A DNA stretch of 64,000 nt, taken from positions 8,211 to 72,210 of the forward strand of contig UQQT01000007.1 in NCBI GenBank assembly GCA_900543395.1. Reading direction: 5' to 3'. The translations under genes were made by a program, and so were the position numbers. This DNA comes from an uncultured Oscillospiraceae bacterium (GTDB lineage: Bacteria > Bacillota > Clostridia > Oscillospirales > Acutalibacteraceae). The notes below the pieces were generated by a model. It was not told where the DNA came from. It worked only from the letters and a program-made list of their open reading frames with translations, and made no database searches. This document shows, in pieces, positions 6,762-15,941 of the stretch (its first letter is position 1; each line of letters starts with the position of its first letter).

Positions 6762-8136
6762 TTGTTTCAGTCTCCTTTTTATTCTTTTCCTCAAAGCCCT
6801 CCGTACTCTCCTTCATAAACATAACTTTAATCGTCTGAAGAATGAGCTTAAAGTCAAGGAAAAACGTAAAATTATTTATGTACATTAAATCAAGTACAAG
6901 CTTGTCATACGGAGTCGTATTATACTTGCCCATTATCTGAGCAAATCCCGTAAGTCCTGCTTTAACCTTAGTTCTGTATTTAAATTCGGGCACCTGCTTC
7001 GTATACATTTCATGATGCTCGACGCGCTCGGGTCTCGGTCCTACGACGGACATATCGCCTTTTAATATATTGAAAAGCTGAGGCAGTTCGTCGAGTCTTA
7101 ATTTTCGGATTACCCTGCCGACTTTTGTAATTCTCGGATCTCTGTCGGTAGTCGGAATAACCTCTCCGTTTTTCTCCGCGTCGACAATCATGCTTCTGAA
7201 TTTGTAAATTTCAAAGACCTTTTCGTTAATCGTAATGCGTTTCTGTTTAAACAAAACAGGTCCGCGGTCCTCAAGCTTTATAGAGAGAGATATAATTGCA
7301 AGAAACGGTGAAAAAACTATTATTCCGATAATTGAAAGAAAAATATCGCATGCACGTTTAATAATTCTCTGTTCTTCCGTCAGTCCGGTATTACGGCAGA
7401 ACAACAGCGGAGAATCAAACTGATGAATCTCCTCGGCCCCTCTTATAAATATATCCGAAATACGCGGAGGCAGATAAACGTCGATATTGTTTACGTAACA
7501 GAATTTAAGAATATCGTTTCTTTCCTTGCTCGGAACTCTGCTGATTACGACGGCTTCATAGCGTTTGATCGCCTCGTAAACCTCTTCAAGATTTCCGTCG
7601 AACAGCTCCGTATCGGGTTTTAACAATACCGATTCGCATATTAAATACTGATCCGTACGGCTTACAAGCTTATAAATAAGATCCTGCGCCTGATGATCGC
7701 CGTAGACAAGTATAACTTTCTTAGGCGGAAATATTTTATTAATAACGGCAGAAGCCGAGAAAGTCCACAATACGGAAATACAGACATTAAAAAGCGTCAG
7801 TATCAGCATCGGCAGAACCGAGACAAAAGCTCTGTGTATAAGACTTATCTGCAAATATGCGACGAAATTAACGATAAGTACGGATATACTCTGCGACAGA
7901 ATAATATTAGAACGTGTATGATACCCGATTTTCAGCGCGTCGAGAATGTTAAACGTTACGATAAGTATTACCAAATAAATTGCGACAAGCAGGTCGCCGC
8001 CCGTTGCAAGCGGAGCTTTAAAAACTCTGTTATACGTACCGAACAGTACGTATGCGAACGCACCGGTCTGTAATGCCAATATAAGAACGGAAAACAACGC
8101 CTTGACAGCGTGTCCGAATTTTTTTCTTAGGGGCAA
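6754..8136 (-). CDS. Polyprenyl-phosphate sugar-1-phosphate transferase
   Basis: Starts extracellular polysaccharide or glycan synthesis by moving a sugar phosphate from a nucleotide sugar to undecaprenyl phosphate. The 460-residue protein has about four N-terminal membrane spans (residues 10-125), a Rossmann-like middle domain (VILVYGDHQAQDLIYKL), one more span near 270-290 and the bacterial sugar transferase domain with FKQKRI, EIYKFRSM, LRLDELPQLFNILKGDM, SVVGPRPE and KAGLTGFAQIMGKY. The start codon is probably TTG behind GGAGG. No glycosyltransferase cluster is present, so the sugar product is unknown. Its stop overlaps the cyclophilin start. Confidence 0.9.
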   Translation of the reverse strand: MPLRKKFGHAVKALFSVLILALQTGAFAYVLFGTYNRVFKAPLATGGDLLVAIYLVILIVTFNILDALKIGYHTRSNIILSQSISVLIVNFVAYLQISLIHRAFVSVLPMLILTLFNVCISVLWTFSASAVINKIFPPKKVILVYGDHQAQDLIYKLVSRTDQYLICESVLLKPDTELFDGNLEEVYEAIKRYEAVVISRVPSKERNDILKFCYVNNIDVYLPPRISDIFIRGAEEIHQFDSPLLFCRNTGLTEEQRIIKRACDIFLSIIGIIVFSPFLAIISLSIKLEDRGPVLFKQKRITINEKVFEIYKFRSMIVDAEKNGEVIPTTDRDPRITKVGRVIRKLRLDELPQLFNILKGDMSVVGPRPERVEHHEMYTKQVPEFKYRTKVKAGLTGFAQIMGKYNTTPYDKLVLDLMYINNFTFFLDFKLILQTIKVMFMKESTEGFEEKNKKETETND

Positions 8137-8212
8137 TTTTTTCGCCTCCGGTCAGATTTAATCGCGTTCATTATATACTATTTTATTTCGTTAGTCAATA
8201 TAAACATATAAA

Positions 8213-8252
8213 TATTAAAAAATCACCCGGCATATAGATGTTATGTCGGGTG
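8213..8252 (-). terminator. Terminator after the first GPH symporter
   Basis: On the minus strand TCACCCGACATA pairs with TATGCCGGGTGA around a short loop, followed by TTTTTT. Confidence 0.75.
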
Positions 8253-8283
8253 AAATATTCATATTAAATTAAAATCGTTATTT

Positions 8284-9873
8284 CTATTTCTTTTCTGAAT
8301 TTTCGCCGGGGATATCTCCGATATCGGCTTCAGCCTCTTCTACAAGCTTTTCATCAACCTCGATGGTTTCGCCGGTTGAATCTGAAACTATACCCTCTGC
8401 AAGTTTCCTCGCCTCGACTTCGGCTACCATTTCCGCCTGCTTCTTCTCTGTTATTTTATAGAAGAACATAGGAACGGCGCATGCAAACATGCTTATTACA
8501 CCCGAGAGAACAAGGAGGTTCCACAGAAGATCCTTGCCGTCCGCAGTAATGTAAACGCCGCTTGCGGCTTCGGGGTTGATTCCTGCCCATGAGTATGAGA
8601 AAACGCCGATAAACGCGCCGAGAGCCATACCGATTTTGTTGATAAGAGTCTGCATTGCAAAGCAGATTCCCTCGCCTCTCTCGCCTGTTTTCCATTCAAG
8701 ATAATCAACGGTATCGCCTATCATAGCATAGGTGATAATATTATTAACGCCCTGGGGAATTCCGAGCAGAACAAGTCCGATTGCCGCGACGATAAGCTTC
8801 CACGTAGCGTCATAGCCTACGAAATACATAACGGTCATTACGACTCCGCCGAAAAGATGAACTGCGATATATGTCCATTTCTTCGTAAACTTCTTAGACA
8901 TCCAGGGAACAAGTACGGAAGCTACAAGTCCGCCGGGAACAACCAAAAGAGTGATAAGACTGTAAAGCCCCTCGTTGTTAAGAACGTATTTTGCGAAATA
9001 AAGTCCGCCCGTATAAGTGTAAACCATTCTCGCACCGCCGAGTATACCCGAAAGGACGATAAGAAGAAGCTGTTTATTCTTGAATAACAGTTTAAGGTTG
9101 TGACCGAGCGAAGGCGGAGTTGCAGTCGTGGTGTAACGCTCCTTGGTATTCTTGAATCCGTAGTAGAACATGGGAACGGCAAGAACTACGCATACAAGTG
9201 CGCAAATAAAGTACGTCCATTTAAGTGTGTTTGCATTCTGATAAATATACTGCGGATCAACTACACCGTCGGTTTTATACTTTGCGGTAACGGCCGACGT
9301 GATAATAGGTACAAATACGGTAACGATACCTGCGCCGAGCGTGCATACGAGACGGGCAACGGTAAGAATATTGCCGCGGACAACAGTATCATTTGTCATA
9401 CATGTGGAAAGTCCCCAGTAGGGAACGTCTGCTACTGTGTACACCATACTCCAGATAACGTATATTACGGAAATGATAACAAACGTAGAAGCTTTCTGTG
9501 CGGGGAGGAACGGAGCAAAGCACGCGATCGTTACGACTGCGATAGGTATTGCCATCCATTTGAGATAAGGTCTGCACTTACCCCATTTTGTACGGGTTTT
9601 GTCGACGATACTGCCCATAATCGGGTCGTTCATCGCGTCGTAAATTCTCGTACCGAGCATAAGATATGCAACCGCCATAGTGCCGGAAACGGCGCCGATT
9701 GTTACATTGCATCCGAACAACAGCGCGTCTGTCATGAAAACGGTAAGATACGAACCGATAATCGTACAGATAAGATTCTGACCGAATCCGGTTACTGAAT
9801 AAGCGATAGCTTCTTTAGGCTGAACGCCCTTTCCGGGCGTTGTGCCGAAAAGCTTGTGAAGAAATTTATTCAT
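8284..9873 (-). CDS. GPH-family (MelB-like) sugar:cation symporter
   Basis: Members of the glycoside-pentoside-hexuronide:cation symporter family (major facilitator fold) import sugars or glycosides with H+ or Na+. The 529-residue protein has about 12 hydrophobic spans, the family block YDAMNDPIMGSIVDKTRTKW near the second span and GERGEGICFAMQT in the C-terminal half, then a long acidic cytoplasmic tail (residues about 485-529). It has its own promoter and terminator, so it is a single-gene unit. The substrate cannot be read from sequence. A second paralogue lies at 34942. Confidence 0.88.
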   Translation of the reverse strand: MNKFLHKLFGTTPGKGVQPKEAIAYSVTGFGQNLICTIIGSYLTVFMTDALLFGCNVTIGAVSGTMAVAYLMLGTRIYDAMNDPIMGSIVDKTRTKWGKCRPYLKWMAIPIAVVTIACFAPFLPAQKASTFVIISVIYVIWSMVYTVADVPYWGLSTCMTNDTVVRGNILTVARLVCTLGAGIVTVFVPIITSAVTAKYKTDGVVDPQYIYQNANTLKWTYFICALVCVVLAVPMFYYGFKNTKERYTTTATPPSLGHNLKLLFKNKQLLLIVLSGILGGARMVYTYTGGLYFAKYVLNNEGLYSLITLLVVPGGLVASVLVPWMSKKFTKKWTYIAVHLFGGVVMTVMYFVGYDATWKLIVAAIGLVLLGIPQGVNNIITYAMIGDTVDYLEWKTGERGEGICFAMQTLINKIGMALGAFIGVFSYSWAGINPEAASGVYITADGKDLLWNLLVLSGVISMFACAVPMFFYKITEKKQAEMVAEVEARKLAEGIVSDSTGETIEVDEKLVEEAEADIGDIPGENSEKK

Positions 9874-9903
9874 TCACGTCATCCTTTCGTTATTTATGGA
9901 TAT

Positions 9904-9933
9904 ATAATAGCACACCGCGGCAGATAATTTCAA
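9904..9933 (-). promoter_or_regulatory. Probable promoter of the first GPH symporter
   Basis: On the minus strand TTGAAA (9933-9928) and TATTAT (9909-9904) with an 18-base spacer, about 30 bases before the ATG at 9873. Confidence 0.5.
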
Positions 9934-10014
9934 CATTTTTTTAGACTTTTGTACATTTTTTTGAATTGTTCATAAATTATATATGTATATACGATAAAAA
10001 ATTGATTTTCCCTA

Positions 10015-10043
10015 TTGCAAACTCGGGAAATATATATTATAAT
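10015..10043 (+). promoter_or_regulatory. Promoter of the SRP RNA gene
   Basis: TTGCAA (10015-10020) and TATAAT (10038-10043) with a 17-base spacer. Predicted start near 10050, about 10 bases before the first paired base of the SRP RNA. Confidence 0.75.
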
Positions 10044-10060
10044 ATATACCGTTAAATAAA

Positions 10061-10204
10061 GTTCAATTTCTGTCATGCGGCGTGTTGGTCCTGTGCGGCG
10101 GAGCGCCGTGAACCATGTCAGGCGGGGAACCGAGCAGCATTAAGCGGTATGCCCGTGCGTTACAGTTCGCCTGCACGCCGTGTGACAGAGGTTGAACTTT
10201 TTTT
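10061..10204 (+). ncRNA. ffs: Signal recognition particle RNA (small type)
   Basis: The RNA partner of Ffh in co-translational targeting of membrane proteins. The sequence folds as one long hairpin. The terminal helix carries the conserved M-domain-binding signature: GTCAGG, a GGAA tetraloop closed by GG/CC, then GAGCAGCATTAAGC. The base is a 15-bp uninterrupted helix (GTTCAATTTCTGTCA with TGACAGAGGTTGAAC) followed by a T-run, so the foot of the RNA also serves as the terminator. At about 140 bases it has no Alu domain, unlike the 270-base form of Bacillus. Its place just before dnaX-ybaB-recR is the standard Firmicutes arrangement. Confidence 0.92.
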
Positions 10205-10259
10205 ATAAATAATTTATTTTATCCTAATATTTCAATTTTTCTTTTTCGGGGAGACCGGC

Positions 10260-12167
10260 ATGTATAAGGTACTTTACAGAAAATGGAGACCGCAGACTTT
10301 TTCGGATGTCGTAGGTCAGTCCCATATTACAGAGACGCTTATGAATGAGGTTAAGGAAAACCGTCTCGCTCACGCGTATCTGTTTACGGGTACGCGAGGA
10401 ACCGGTAAAACTTCGTGCGCCAAAATTCTCTCAAAGGCTATAAACTGTCTTCACCCCGTAAACGGTAATCCCTGCAATGAATGTGAAATCTGTAAAGGAA
10501 TCGACAACGGCTCCGTCATGGACGTGGTCGAAATAGACGCGGCGAGCAACAGAGGTATTGAGGATATCAGAGCGTTGAGGGACGAATCGGCTTTTTCGCC
10601 CGCGCAGGCGACATACCGCGTTTATATTATAGACGAGGTTCACATGCTTACGATAGAGGCGTTCAACGCGCTGTTAAAAACGCTCGAAGAACCGCCCGTA
10701 CATGTCAAGTTTATTCTTGCGACAACAGAGGTTCAGAAGCTTCCATCCACCATACTTTCGCGCTGTCAGCGTTTTGATTTCAGAAGAATCGAATCGGAAG
10801 ACATCGCGGACAGGCTTATCTACGTCTGTTCTCATGAGGACGCGGAAATCACCCGCGACGCGGCAATGCTTATAGCAAGAATTTCCGACGGCGGAATGAG
10901 AGACGCGCTCTCGCTTCTCGACAGATGTTTAAGCATTACGAGGAACGTCGACGCTTCCGTCGTAACCGACGCGGCGGGAATAATGAGCAAAAGCTATCTT
11001 CTCAACATGGCGTGCGCGTTTAAAGAACACGATTCGTCAAAGGCTCTCTCGCTTATCGACGAGCTTCACAAGTCGTCGTGCGACGCGGAGAGACTGTGTT
11101 CCGAGCTTACAAACTATTTCAGAAACATACTTATTATAAAAACGTCGAAAAAACCGCAGGATATTATAATCGCAACCGACGAGGAAATTTCGGAATTAAA
11201 AAATATTTCGGCAGAATTTTCTCCTGCAGAAATATTTAATATACTGAATATATTAAATGAAGCTTCATCCGCCGCAAAGAGAACACAGAACAAACGAATC
11301 GAAGCCGAAATGGCGGTTATCAAAATCTGCGCGCCCGGGATGAATTCCGACTCGTCCGCGCTTCTTTCGAGAATCGAAACGCTTGAAAAACAGTTAGCAC
11401 AGCTGAAAGCAAATCCCGTCACAATTACTTCAAAACAACAGGACATCCGCCCTGCGGTAAGAGAACAAGCTTATATTAAACCGGTTTCAAAATCCGACGC
11501 GGGAGCGGTTTTAAAAGTTGAGCCGTCCGGCGAAACTTTACCGCTTGACAATACGCCGACAGAGACTACTCCTCTTCCGTTTGACGATATTAAGCAGGAC
11601 GGCAATACTCCTCTTCCGTTCGACGATACCGAACAGGACGGCAATACTCCGCTTCCGTTTGATGATATTCCGGTTCCCGAGGAAGAATCCCTGCCGTTCG
11701 ACGCAGACGCTCCGTTCTCCGACGCTGACATTCCGCCCGCGGACTCGAACAGCGGACTTCCGTTTGATTCACCGCAGACAGAGGAAAAATTCGATTTGAA
11801 TTCTCTGCCGTTTGACGACGATTCGGACGAATACGAGGACGAAACCGTATTTTCCGACGAAAACGATGAAGCACTGCCGTTTGATTCTCAAGCTCCCGAA
11901 CAGTCTCCCCCTCCGGCGAAACCGTCAGGCGACGACATTAAAATCTGGACAAATATTATAATGGAATGTGAACGGACATGCAAACCGCTTATAGGCATGC
12001 TGTTAAACACAACAGCCGTCATAAACGGAAACGTTATCACCGTAGACAACTACAATCATCTTCTGCCGTCGCTTTTAACGCAGAAAGTTTTTTCCGACGC
12101 GATAGAAAAAGCGGCAAAAACCGTAACGGGTATTGACTTTAGCGTCAGACTGGCGGATAATAGATAA
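10260..12167 (+). CDS. dnaX: DNA polymerase III subunits gamma/tau
   Basis: DnaX forms the clamp-loader ATPase that places the sliding clamp on primed DNA. The 635-residue protein has Walker A GTRGTGKTSCAKI (residues about 43-55), a four-cysteine zinc module (C64 region, CNECEIC), Walker B DEVHML, the sensor region ATTEVQKLPSTILSRCQRF and the collar domain. A region at about residues 420-550 is acidic and carries seven copies of an LPFD motif, the first three in near-identical 13-residue repeats. The last 85 residues form a conserved-looking C-terminal domain. The start follows GGGGAG. No obvious programmed-frameshift signal was seen. Confidence 0.95.
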   Translation: MYKVLYRKWRPQTFSDVVGQSHITETLMNEVKENRLAHAYLFTGTRGTGKTSCAKILSKAINCLHPVNGNPCNECEICKGIDNGSVMDVVEIDAASNRGIEDIRALRDESAFSPAQATYRVYIIDEVHMLTIEAFNALLKTLEEPPVHVKFILATTEVQKLPSTILSRCQRFDFRRIESEDIADRLIYVCSHEDAEITRDAAMLIARISDGGMRDALSLLDRCLSITRNVDASVVTDAAGIMSKSYLLNMACAFKEHDSSKALSLIDELHKSSCDAERLCSELTNYFRNILIIKTSKKPQDIIIATDEEISELKNISAEFSPAEIFNILNILNEASSAAKRTQNKRIEAEMAVIKICAPGMNSDSSALLSRIETLEKQLAQLKANPVTITSKQQDIRPAVREQAYIKPVSKSDAGAVLKVEPSGETLPLDNTPTETTPLPFDDIKQDGNTPLPFDDTEQDGNTPLPFDDIPVPEEESLPFDADAPFSDADIPPADSNSGLPFDSPQTEEKFDLNSLPFDDDSDEYEDETVFSDENDEALPFDSQAPEQSPPPAKPSGDDIKIWTNIIMECERTCKPLIGMLLNTTAVINGNVITVDNYNHLLPSLLTQKVFSDAIEKAAKTVTGIDFSVRLADNR

Positions 12168-12206
12168 AAGAATAAAAAATACATTTATATATTTCGGAGG
12201 TTTACA

Positions 12207-12548
12207 ATGAAAGCAAGAATCCCCAACCAGAACCAGGGAAACATGATGCAGAAAATACAGAAAATGCAGGAGGACATGGCTCGCATACAGACCCAGGTCG
12301 AAGAAACCGAATTTACCGCAAGCGCGGGCGGCGGAGCCGTTGAAGTCACCGTTACGGGTAAGCATGAGGTCAAGGCCGTTAACATCAAACCCGAGGTCGT
12401 CGACCCCGAGGATATCGAAATGCTCGAGGATCTGCTTATAGCTTCGCTCAACGAGGCAATAAGAAAAGCAAGCGACGCTATGGATAACGAAATGGGTAAG
12501 GTCACGGGCGGATTCAACATTCCCGGCATGCCCGGCGGACTTTTCTGA
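12207..12548 (+). CDS. ybaB: YbaB/EbfC nucleoid-associated protein
   Basis: A small dimeric DNA-binding protein that affects nucleoid structure and gene expression. The 113-residue protein has the usual helix (MMQKIQKMQEDMARIQTQVE), the glycine-rich turn SAGGGAVEVTVTG and the closing helix with DLLIASLNEAIRKA, then a glycine/methionine-rich tail (PGMPGGLF). It lies between dnaX and recR, the position it has in most Firmicutes, with GGAGG before the ATG. Confidence 0.93.
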   Translation: MKARIPNQNQGNMMQKIQKMQEDMARIQTQVEETEFTASAGGGAVEVTVTGKHEVKAVNIKPEVVDPEDIEMLEDLLIASLNEAIRKASDAMDNEMGKVTGGFNIPGMPGGLF

Positions 12549-12554
12549 TAAAAT

Positions 12555-13154
12555 ATGAATTATAATGTTATTCCGCTTCAGAAACTAACGGAGCAGTTCG
12601 AACGTATGCCCGGAATAGGCAGAAAAACAGCGCAAAGACTTTCCTTTTATATCCTTTCACTGCCGAAAGAGGAAGCGAAGAAGTTTTCCGAAGCAATAAA
12701 CGAAGCGGTCGAAAAAATACACAGATGCGCTCTGTGCTGTAATCTTACCGAGGACGAATTGTGTCCTATATGCTCAAGCGATTTAAGGGATAAAACAACG
12801 ATCTGCGTAGTCGAGGACTCGCAGGATCTTTTGGCGATTGAAAAAACGGGAACGTACAAGGGCGTTTATCACGTTCTGCACGGCGCGATATCTCCGCTCG
12901 ACGGAATCGGTCCCGATCAGCTCACCGTACGCGAACTTATTGCCCGCGTCGCAGGCGACAACGTCAAAGAAGTGATCCTTGCGACAAATTCGGACATAGA
13001 GGGCGAAGCTACGGCAATGTACATTGCAAAACTCTTAAAACCGTTTAATGTAAAAACAACGCGTCTCGCGTTCGGTATTCCCGTAGGCTCCGACTTGCAA
13101 TATGCCGACGGAGTGACGCTTTCAAAAGCTTTGGAGGGCAGGCAATCTCTCTGA
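12555..13154 (+). CDS. recR: Recombination protein RecR
   Basis: RecR works with RecO/RecF to load RecA on gapped DNA. The 199-residue protein has a helix-hairpin-helix (FERMPGIGRKTAQRLSFYIL), a C4 zinc finger (CALCCNLTEDELCPIC, residues about 57-72), a Toprim domain (VVEDSQDLLAIEKTG) and a Walker-B-like end. It starts seven bases after the ybaB stop and is surely cotranscribed with dnaX-ybaB. Confidence 0.95.
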   Translation: MNYNVIPLQKLTEQFERMPGIGRKTAQRLSFYILSLPKEEAKKFSEAINEAVEKIHRCALCCNLTEDELCPICSSDLRDKTTICVVEDSQDLLAIEKTGTYKGVYHVLHGAISPLDGIGPDQLTVRELIARVAGDNVKEVILATNSDIEGEATAMYIAKLLKPFNVKTTRLAFGIPVGSDLQYADGVTLSKALEGRQSL

Positions 13155-13180
13155 TATTAATTTTTACAGGAGGAATAAAC

Positions 13181-14779
13181 ATGGATAACAAATACGCTAT
13201 AACATACGACATCGGAACAACCGGAGTCAAGACATGCGTTTTTGAGCTTTCCGACAAGGTAACGCTTCTCGGAGCAGCCTCTGCCGGTTACAAGCTTTAC
13301 ATACTTCCCGACGGCGGAGCCGAACAGGATCCCGACGAGTGGTGGAATGCTATGTGCGAGACAACAAAAACGGCTCTTAAAAAAGCAAAGATAAAAGCTA
13401 AGGATATAGAAGGTATTTCGTTCTGCTCACAGATGCAGGGACTTGTACTCGTTGACAAAGAGGGTAAACCCGTACGCAGAGCGATGAGCTATATGGATCA
13501 GCGCGCGAAGGACGAGCTTAAAAAGGGCATGGCTCACGGCGTTCAGATAGCGGGAGCGAGCGTTCCCAAGCTTTTAAAATCCCTTTACTACACCGGTGCA
13601 GTTTCATCCTCCGTAAAAGACCCCGTTTGGAAATACAAATGGGTCGAGGCTCATGAACCCGAAGTTTTCGCAAAAACTCACAAATGGCTTGACGTTAAAG
13701 AAGCTCTTATCGCCAGAATGACCGGTAATTTCATTATGACCTCGGACTCTGCTTTCGGCACTCTTCTTTACGATATAAGGGACGGCAGGCATGACTGGGC
13801 TATGCCTATCGTCGACATGATAGGCGTTAAGCACGAACATCTTGCACGCATTATTAAATCGACCGACAAAGCCGGCGTACTGTCCGAAACAGCGGCAAAA
13901 GAACTCGGACTCGAACCCGGCACCGCAGTATTCGGAGGGGGCGGAGACGCTTCTCTTATCGGAGTCGGCGCAGGTGCGGTCGGTCTTCACGACACACATA
14001 TTTATCAGGGAACTTCCGGCTGGGTTTCGACAGTTGTCGAAAAAAGCATGGTCGATACGTCGGCAATGATAGCGGCCATCGTCGGCGCGGACAGCAATTC
14101 GTTCAATTACTTTGCAGAACTTGAAACGGCGGGCAAATGCCTTGAATGGGTCAAGGATCATCTTGCTCTCGACGAAATCGGCATTTATCTTAAAAAAGAG
14201 CATGTCGCAGAGGGATACGAAGCACAATACACAAGCCTCTACGACTATATGTCATATATAATAAATCAAGTTCCCGCAGGAAGCAACGGCGTAATATTTA
14301 CCCCTTGGCTTCACGGTAACCGCTGTCCGTTCGAGGATCCCAACGCGCGCGGAATGTTCTTTAATTTAAGTCTGGAAACAGGCAAATCCGAGCTTATCCG
14401 TTCGGTAGTCGAGGGTGTTTGCTATCATTTGAGATGGTTCCTCGAAACAGAAGAGAAAAAGACAAAAACATCCGACGCTATCCGTTTCGTAGGCGGCGGC
14501 GCGCTGTCTAAGGTAACATGTCAGATTCTTTCGGATATTCTCGGCAGAAAAATCGAAACTGTCGATAACCCGCAGAACGTCGGCGCAGTCGGCGCGGCGG
14601 TTGTCGTAGCGTGCGGACTCGGACTTATAAAGGATATAACCGAAGCTAAAAAGCTCATCCCCGCAACGGACGTTTTCTACCCCAACAAAGCAAATCACGA
14701 AAAATACAATAATTATTTCAATGTATACAAAGAGCTTTACAACTCAAACAAGAAAAATTTTGCGGCTCTCAACGGCTGA
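13181..14779 (+). CDS. FGGY-family carbohydrate kinase (xylulokinase-like)
   Basis: Phosphorylates a sugar or polyol with ATP. The 532-residue protein has the FGGY N-terminal phosphate site (YDIGTTGVKTCVFEL), the substrate-side block GISFCSQMQGLVLVD, the adenosine-side GGGGDASLIGVGAG and QGTSGWV, and the C-terminal IRFVGGGALSKVTCQILSDI. The N-terminal SQMQG in place of the usual SGQMHG suggests a substrate other than D-xylulose. It follows recR by 26 bases with its own GGAGG, so it may be transcribed from the dnaX operon or separately. No transporter or isomerase for its substrate is adjacent. Confidence 0.85.
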   Translation: MDNKYAITYDIGTTGVKTCVFELSDKVTLLGAASAGYKLYILPDGGAEQDPDEWWNAMCETTKTALKKAKIKAKDIEGISFCSQMQGLVLVDKEGKPVRRAMSYMDQRAKDELKKGMAHGVQIAGASVPKLLKSLYYTGAVSSSVKDPVWKYKWVEAHEPEVFAKTHKWLDVKEALIARMTGNFIMTSDSAFGTLLYDIRDGRHDWAMPIVDMIGVKHEHLARIIKSTDKAGVLSETAAKELGLEPGTAVFGGGGDASLIGVGAGAVGLHDTHIYQGTSGWVSTVVEKSMVDTSAMIAAIVGADSNSFNYFAELETAGKCLEWVKDHLALDEIGIYLKKEHVAEGYEAQYTSLYDYMSYIINQVPAGSNGVIFTPWLHGNRCPFEDPNARGMFFNLSLETGKSELIRSVVEGVCYHLRWFLETEEKKTKTSDAIRFVGGGALSKVTCQILSDILGRKIETVDNPQNVGAVGAAVVVACGLGLIKDITEAKKLIPATDVFYPNKANHEKYNNYFNVYKELYNSNKKNFAALNG

Positions 14780-14799
14780 ATTCGAAAGGAACCGATTAA

Positions 14800-15714
14800 A
14801 TGATAGATATTTCAAACGCTTTTTCAATTTTATATAAGGGTATCGATCCCGAAATGAACAAATACGGTTTTACCGCTTCCGCTCCCGACGCGCTTCAAAA
14901 AGGCGAAACTCCTCTTTTTACCCGCGACAAATCAAGTTATCTTGAATATAAGGGCGATAAGGGAACTGTTCGTATTCTGTTTAATGAAAATAAATTCCGT
15001 TTTCTTTCGGGAGACGCCGACGCTTCAAGCACCGACGACAGCGATTTTAAACTCGCTTCAAGCTATCTGTTCATCCCTGACGAGTACGACGAAAAGGATG
15101 TACGCTCAATCGTAAACGAGATCGCGGAGAATCTTTACGAAACGTACAGCAAGAAAGCCATGGCGAAAAAACAGGCTTCCGACATAAAAGCACAGGCAAC
15201 AGTTACGAAATCGCAGGTCAAAAGCGGTTCGCTTCTCTATGACAGCGCGACTCTTGCAGTCAGACTTTCGGCAATCTATCCCGAACTAAAGGATTATTAC
15301 AAAGAAAACATTGCCGAATACGGAGAGTTTTTATGCGAAGAATTCTTCAATGACAAAGCCGCTCCGCTTATTATCAACACGATAAAGCAGAACGATCAGC
15401 AGAAAATGAAAAAGATATTCTCTGTTTTAAACGAGATATACAACGACGGCTCCAACGAGGTTCAGGACGTAATAGCGGTTACGATTCTCGGCAAGCTTAA
15501 CAATGATACCGAACTTATGCACCGTATTCTCCCCTACCTCGGCGAAACCATGCTCGAACCCGTTATGCTTGTAAATAAGTATCTTTCAAAGTCGAAGAGC
15601 GCGAGAATGAGGCTCGAAAATCCGCCTAAATATAAACCTAAGAAAAAGAAAAAGTCCGGCGGTCTTATGAGTATGCTCATGGGCGGCGGTCAGGGCGGTA
15701 ATATGCCCATGTAA
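14800..15714 (+). CDS. Unknown 304-residue cytoplasmic protein
   Basis: No signal peptide or membrane segment. The first 110 residues look like one alpha/beta domain (FSILYKGIDPEMNKYGFTAS, TRDKSSYLEYKGDKGTVRIL). A lysine-rich helix follows (residues 105-145), then a helical domain (LSAIYPELKDYYKENIAEYG, LPYLGETMLEPVMLVNKYLS) and a basic, glycine/methionine-rich tail (KKKKKSGGLMSMLMGGGQGG). The middle helical part resembles DUF7674-type segments, but I am not sure. It begins 20 bases after the FGGY kinase and ends at a terminator, so the two may share a transcript. Confidence 0.7.
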   Translation: MIDISNAFSILYKGIDPEMNKYGFTASAPDALQKGETPLFTRDKSSYLEYKGDKGTVRILFNENKFRFLSGDADASSTDDSDFKLASSYLFIPDEYDEKDVRSIVNEIAENLYETYSKKAMAKKQASDIKAQATVTKSQVKSGSLLYDSATLAVRLSAIYPELKDYYKENIAEYGEFLCEEFFNDKAAPLIINTIKQNDQQKMKKIFSVLNEIYNDGSNEVQDVIAVTILGKLNNDTELMHRILPYLGETMLEPVMLVNKYLSKSKSARMRLENPPKYKPKKKKKSGGLMSMLMGGGQGGNMPM

Positions 15715-15727
15715 AGGTGAAAAATCA

Positions 15728-15759
15728 ATCAGACAGAACATAAACTGTCTGATTTTTTT
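15728..15759 (+). terminator. Terminator after the 304-residue protein
   Basis: ATCAGACAG and CTGTCTGAT form a 9-bp stem with an 8-base loop, followed by seven T. Confidence 0.85.
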
Positions 15760-15786
15760 CATATTCGATTCGGTTTATCGAATATG
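15760..15786. repeat. Perfect 10-bp inverted repeat
   Basis: CATATTCGAT and ATCGAATATG with a 7-base loop, immediately after the preceding terminator. There is no T-run. It may be an operator for the acyl-CoA ligase operon or a secondary structure. Confidence 0.4.
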
Positions 15787-15941
15787 AAACACTTCACCAT
15801 CTAATTGTTTAGTTTTAACAAATTTTTAAACTGTATTTGACATTGTTTTTAATCAATTAACTTTTTGTTCACATTTAATTAACCACTTTGCATACATTCA
15901 CCCGTTATAATTAAATAAAAATTAAAATGGGTGTGATAATT

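Noticed and set aside
9100..9798. Open frame of 232 codons opposite the first GPH symporter
   Set aside because: Cys/Arg/Asn-rich shadow of a well-supported transporter gene.
10015..10204. Riboswitch or T-box leader upstream of dnaX
   Set aside because: The conserved SRP RNA motif and position before dnaX explain the structure.
10260..12167. Programmed frameshift in dnaX to make a short gamma subunit
   Set aside because: No A-rich slippery heptamer followed by a stem was found in the usual region; A-runs near 11140-11155 lack a good stem.
13604..14227. Open frame opposite the FGGY kinase
   Set aside because: Shadow frame without ribosome-binding site.
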